DNA of 7,848 bases from JBOGWA01 sp050693155. GTDB taxonomy: Bacteria > Actinomycetota > UBA4738 > CALAEC01. Numbering within the stretch: the stretch's first letter is position 1; each line of letters opens with the position of its first letter. The notes beneath the pieces were generated by a model. The model had not been told where the DNA came from. It did no database searches and saw only the letters and a list, made by a program, of their open reading frames with translations. Position numbers and translations under genes: made by a program. Below, one piece after another: positions 5,057 to 7,848 of the stretch. Where the stretch lies: assembly GCA_050693155.1 (NCBI GenBank), contig JBOGWA010000036.1, forward strand, positions 1 through 7,848, in the 5' to 3' direction.

Positions 5057-7702
5057 TCAGCAGCCGAGCTCGGCGAGCTGGCCTCGAAGGGTCTCTTCCT
5101 CGCGAGCGAACTCCGCGACGCGGGTGCGCTCCGTCTCGACGACCTCGGGCGGCGCCTTCTCGACGAAGCCTTGATTTGCTAGCTTCCGCTCCGCCTGCGC
5201 GCGCCGTCCGGCAAGAACGTCCAGCCGGTTGCGAATCCGCGTGCACTCGGCCTTCGGATCGAGAACGCCGGCGAGAGGGATGAGGACGTCGGCGCCCTGC
5301 ACGACGAGCCGCGCGCTGCCGGCGCCGTCGAGCGGCCCATCCGCGAGTTCCAAAGTCTGCACTCGCGCCAGGCGCCGGATCTCGTCATCGAGGGTCTCGA
5401 CGATCGGCCGCTGGCGTTCGTCGGCCCCCACCCGCACCGTGAGCGGCGCGCCCTGAGCGATCCCGTGACCGCTTCGGAAGCTCCTGATCGCGACGACGAG
5501 GTCCTCGGCGAACGAGAAGCGACGTTCGGCGTCCTCGTCGCGATGCTCCGGGTGGGGCTCGGGCCATGAAGAGATCACGATCGACTCACCGACGCCCAAC
5601 CGCTGCCAGATCTCCTCGCTCACGAACGGCATGACCGGGTGCAGCAGTCGGAGCGTCCGCTCGAGGACCCAGGCCAGCACCGACGCAGCCGAGGAGCGTT
5701 CCTCGGGTGTCCCCTCGTAGAGCCTGGGCTTCTCCAGCTCGAGCCCCCAGTCGCAGAACTCCGACCAGAGGAAGCGGTACAGGGCCTGGACCGCATCGGC
5801 GAACCGGTAGGCCTCGAACGCATCGTCGACCTCGGCCCGACAGGACTCGAGCCGAGAGAGCAACCATCGCTCCGGGAGCGTGAGCAGATCGGAGTCCGGG
5901 AGCGCGGCCGGCGCACCACCGTGTGCACCAAGCACGAGCCGCGCCGCGTTCCAGAGCTTGTTCGCGAAGTGCCGGGACGCTTCGACGTCGCGCTCGCCGA
6001 GAGGCAGGTTCTGCTGATCGAGACTCGCCATCCGGACAAGCGCGAACCGGAGCGCATCCGCTCCATACCGATCGATGAACTCGAGGGGGTCGATGACGTT
6101 CCCGAGGGACTTCGACATCTTCCGATTCTGCTCGTCGCGAACGAGTCCGTGGATGAACACCTGATGAAACGGAACATCGCCTACGAGGTAGAGACCCGCC
6201 ATGATCATGCGAGCCACCCAGAGGTAGAGAATCTCGTAGCCGGTGACGAGCACTGAGGTCGGGTAGAAGCGGGCCAGGTCCGGAGCCTCCTCGGGCCAGC
6301 CGAGGGTCGAGAACGGCCACAGCTGCGACGAGAACCAGGTGTCCAGGACGTCGGGGTCCTGCTCGATCGCCTCGGAACCACATTCCCGGCACTCGTTCGG
6401 ATCCTCGACGGCGGCGAACTCGTGGCCGTTATCGCAATACCAAACCGGGATCCGGTGGCCCCACCAGAGCTGGCGGGAAATGTTCCAGTCGCGGAGGTTC
6501 TCGAGCCAAGTCGCGTACGGCCCTTTCCACCGCTCTGGGACGAACGTCACTCGTCCGGTGTCCGCGGCTTCCTTCGCTTGGCCTTTCAGCCGATCGACCG
6601 CAACGAACCACTGCTTCCCCGAAAGCCACGGCTCGATCTCGCTCCCGCACCGGTAGCAGTGCCCAACCGCGTGACGATACGGCCGCTCTTCGGAAACCAC
6701 GACGCCCTCCTCCCTCAGACCCTCGAGAACGGCCCTGCGCGCCTCGTACCGGTTCATGCCGCGGAAGACCGTGGGCGCCTCCTCGTTCAAGGTCGCGTCG
6801 GCGTTCAGGACGTTGATCGTCGGGAGGCCGTGCCGCTCGGCGATCTCAAAGTCCGTTTGGTCGTGCCCCGGTGTCACCTTGAGCGCCCCGGAGCCGAATT
6901 CCGGATCGATCGCCTCGTCGGCCACGATCGGGAGCTCTCGCCCGACGATCGGCAGGAGGGCCGTCTTGCCGACGAGATCGACGTACCGAGGATCTGCCGG
7001 ATGGACGGCGACGCCGGTATCGGCGAGCATCGTCTCGACGCGAGTCGTGGCGATCTCGATGTCGCCCCCCTCCTTGACCGGATAGCGCACGCGGATCAGC
7101 TCCCCGTCGACCTCCTCGTGCTCGACTTCGGAGTCGGAGAGCGCCGTCTGGTCGGTCGGGCACCAGTTGATGATTCGCTCGCCCCGGTAGATCAGTCCGT
7201 CCTCGTACAGACGGACGAACGCCACCCGGACCGCATGCTGGAGGCCCTCGTCCATCGTGAAGCGAAGGCGGTCCCAATCGCAGGAGTTCCCGAGCCGCTT
7301 CATCTGTTCGACGATCATGCCGCCGTACCGCTCCTTCCACTCCCATACCCGCTCGACGAAGCGCTCCCGGCCGAGTTCGATCGGATCCACGCCCTCGTCG
7401 CGGAGGGTGCGCTTGACGATGACTTCGGTTCCGATGCCCGCGTGATCGGTTCCGGGGAGCCAGAGGGTCTCAAAGCCCTGCATCCGTTTCCGGCGAACGA
7501 TCACGTCCTGGAGGGTGTGGTCGAGCGCGTGCCCGATGTGCAGTGCGCCCGTGACGTTCGGAGGTGGAAGGACGATGCAGAACCGACCCTTCGCCCCTTT
7601 CGGATTCGGTGCGAAGTAGCCCCGCTCGACCCACGTTTCGTACCAGCGCTTCTCGAGGCTCGACGGATCGTAGGCCCGTTCCAGCGAAGCGTCAGATTTC
7701 AT
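5057..7702 (-). CDS. valS: Valyl-tRNA synthetase
   Basis: This class I synthetase charges tRNA-Val in the cytoplasm. At 881 residues it has the full bacterial length. The catalytic HIGH motif is at 55-58 within PPPNVTGALHIGHAL, and KMSKS is at 528-532 with GNVIDP following. The CP1 editing domain, which hydrolyses misformed Thr-tRNA-Val, is visible as IATTRVETMLADTGVAVHP (217-235) and TPGHDQTDFEI (277-287). Two cysteine pairs (C349/C352 and C438/C441, with C423) suggest zinc binding. The anticodon-binding helical domain covers roughly 610-760. The C-terminal arm from about 814 is a charged coiled coil (RIRNRLDVLAGRRAQAERKL) characteristic of ValRS rather than IleRS or LeuRS. The ATG at 7702 is followed at once by recognisable ValRS sequence (YDPSSLEKRWYETW at 11-24). 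There is no Shine-Dalgarno, but TAGACT lies 9 nt upstream. Confidence 0.98.
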   Translation of the reverse strand: MKSDASLERAYDPSSLEKRWYETWVERGYFAPNPKGAKGRFCIVLPPPNVTGALHIGHALDHTLQDVIVRRKRMQGFETLWLPGTDHAGIGTEVIVKRTLRDEGVDPIELGRERFVERVWEWKERYGGMIVEQMKRLGNSCDWDRLRFTMDEGLQHAVRVAFVRLYEDGLIYRGERIINWCPTDQTALSDSEVEHEEVDGELIRVRYPVKEGGDIEIATTRVETMLADTGVAVHPADPRYVDLVGKTALLPIVGRELPIVADEAIDPEFGSGALKVTPGHDQTDFEIAERHGLPTINVLNADATLNEEAPTVFRGMNRYEARRAVLEGLREEGVVVSEERPYRHAVGHCYRCGSEIEPWLSGKQWFVAVDRLKGQAKEAADTGRVTFVPERWKGPYATWLENLRDWNISRQLWWGHRIPVWYCDNGHEFAAVEDPNECRECGSEAIEQDPDVLDTWFSSQLWPFSTLGWPEEAPDLARFYPTSVLVTGYEILYLWVARMIMAGLYLVGDVPFHQVFIHGLVRDEQNRKMSKSLGNVIDPLEFIDRYGADALRFALVRMASLDQQNLPLGERDVEASRHFANKLWNAARLVLGAHGGAPAALPDSDLLTLPERWLLSRLESCRAEVDDAFEAYRFADAVQALYRFLWSEFCDWGLELEKPRLYEGTPEERSSAASVLAWVLERTLRLLHPVMPFVSEEIWQRLGVGESIVISSWPEPHPEHRDEDAERRFSFAEDLVVAIRSFRSGHGIAQGAPLTVRVGADERQRPIVETLDDEIRRLARVQTLELADGPLDGAGSARLVVQGADVLIPLAGVLDPKAECTRIRNRLDVLAGRRAQAERKLANQGFVEKAPPEVVETERTRVAEFAREEETLRGQLAELGC

Positions 7703-7711
7703 CGCGCGGCG

Positions 7712-7717
7712 AGTCTA
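7712..7717 (-). promoter_or_regulatory. TAGACT hexamer 9 nt before valS (candidate -10 box)
   Basis: TAGACT fits the TAnnnT form of an actinobacterial -10 box. Initiation 7 nt downstream would leave a leader of about 2-3 nt, consistent with valS lacking a Shine-Dalgarno. No convincing -35 is seen at 16-19 nt. The same hexamer precedes mreC and mreD. Confidence 0.35.
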
Positions 7718-7745
7718 TCCAACCGCTTGCTGCGGCCTCACGCAT

Positions 7746-7848
7746 CTATCGCGTCAATGAGATAGGGCACCAGACGGCGTCGTGAAAGAGCAGGACATCT
7801 TCCTCGGCACTCGAGGGAACGCCCTCGACGAACGCACACACCTCGACC
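7746..7848 (-). CDS. C-terminal end of an unidentified gene upstream of valS
   Basis: The minus-strand frame entering at the window edge encodes VEVCAFVEGVPSSAEEDVLL and FHDAVWCPISLTR, then TAG at 7748-7746, 43 nt before valS. Composition and high third-position GC fit a real C-terminus, and the orientation matches the rest of the cluster. I recognise no family from 33 residues. The codon-aligned plus-strand frame from GTG 7782 (MKEQDIFLGTRGNALDERTH and onward) is an alternative, but it has no ribosome binding site. Confidence 0.4.
   Translation of the reverse strand, partial: VEVCAFVEGVPSSAEEDVLLFHDAVWCPISLTR

Noticed and set aside
4027..5283. 418-codon plus-strand open frame opposite folC and the valS end
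   Set aside because: It is the codon-aligned antisense of folC and arises because TTA, CTA and TCA codons are rare in high-GC genes. The translation resembles no protein, while folC is complete and motif-rich.
6422..7765. 447-codon plus-strand open frame opposite valS
   Set aside because: It is an antisense shadow of the ValRS catalytic and editing domains, whose motifs all lie on the minus strand.
7782..7848. Divergent plus-strand gene starting at GTG 7782
   Set aside because: There is no ribosome binding site. The minus-strand reading fits the cluster orientation and continues coding-like past this start codon. It remains possible, but is the weaker choice.

Overview
The window reads almost entirely on the minus strand as a high-GC bacterial housekeeping cluster. 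In transcription order it holds the tail of an unidentified gene (7848-7746), valS (7702-5057), folC (5031-3745), ndk (about 3739-3335), a 379-bp gap, mreB (2955-1858), mreC (1827-991), mreD (973-467) and the first 153 codons of a class B penicillin-binding protein of the MrdA/PBP2 type (459-1, cut by the window edge). As I recall it, this order (valS, folC, ndk, mreB, mreC, mreD, pbp2, usually then rodA) is that of Streptomyces and other Actinomycetota. High GC, frequent GTG/TTG starts, a FolC 'GGTWDATN' motif and a Streptomyces-like MreB also point to that phylum. Lineage below phylum cannot be set from these genes.

There are two functional blocks. The upstream block (valS, folC, ndk) is basic metabolism: valyl-tRNA charging, folate polyglutamylation and nucleotide balancing. 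The downstream block (mreB, mreC, mreD, pbp2) is the elongasome: a cytoplasmic actin-like filament, a bitopic periplasmic scaffold, a polytopic membrane partner and the transpeptidase that inserts new wall along the cell side. The distance between genes is small everywhere except between ndk and mreB.

That 379-bp gap is the most interesting stretch. It carries a candidate mreB promoter, a doubled CCCTAGGG palindrome in the mreB leader that could fold over the ribosome binding site, a tandem pair of hairpins, and a 70-codon stretch with a coding-like base pattern that no recognised gene explains. Its best Shine-Dalgarno/ATG pair lies on the plus strand.

A second pattern is the hexamer TAGACT, which I find only three times by eye, each time 6-9 nt before a start codon (valS, mreC, mreD). 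That is where a TAnnnT -10 box for leaderless or near-leaderless transcripts would sit. No mobile element, CRISPR array, tRNA or rRNA is seen.
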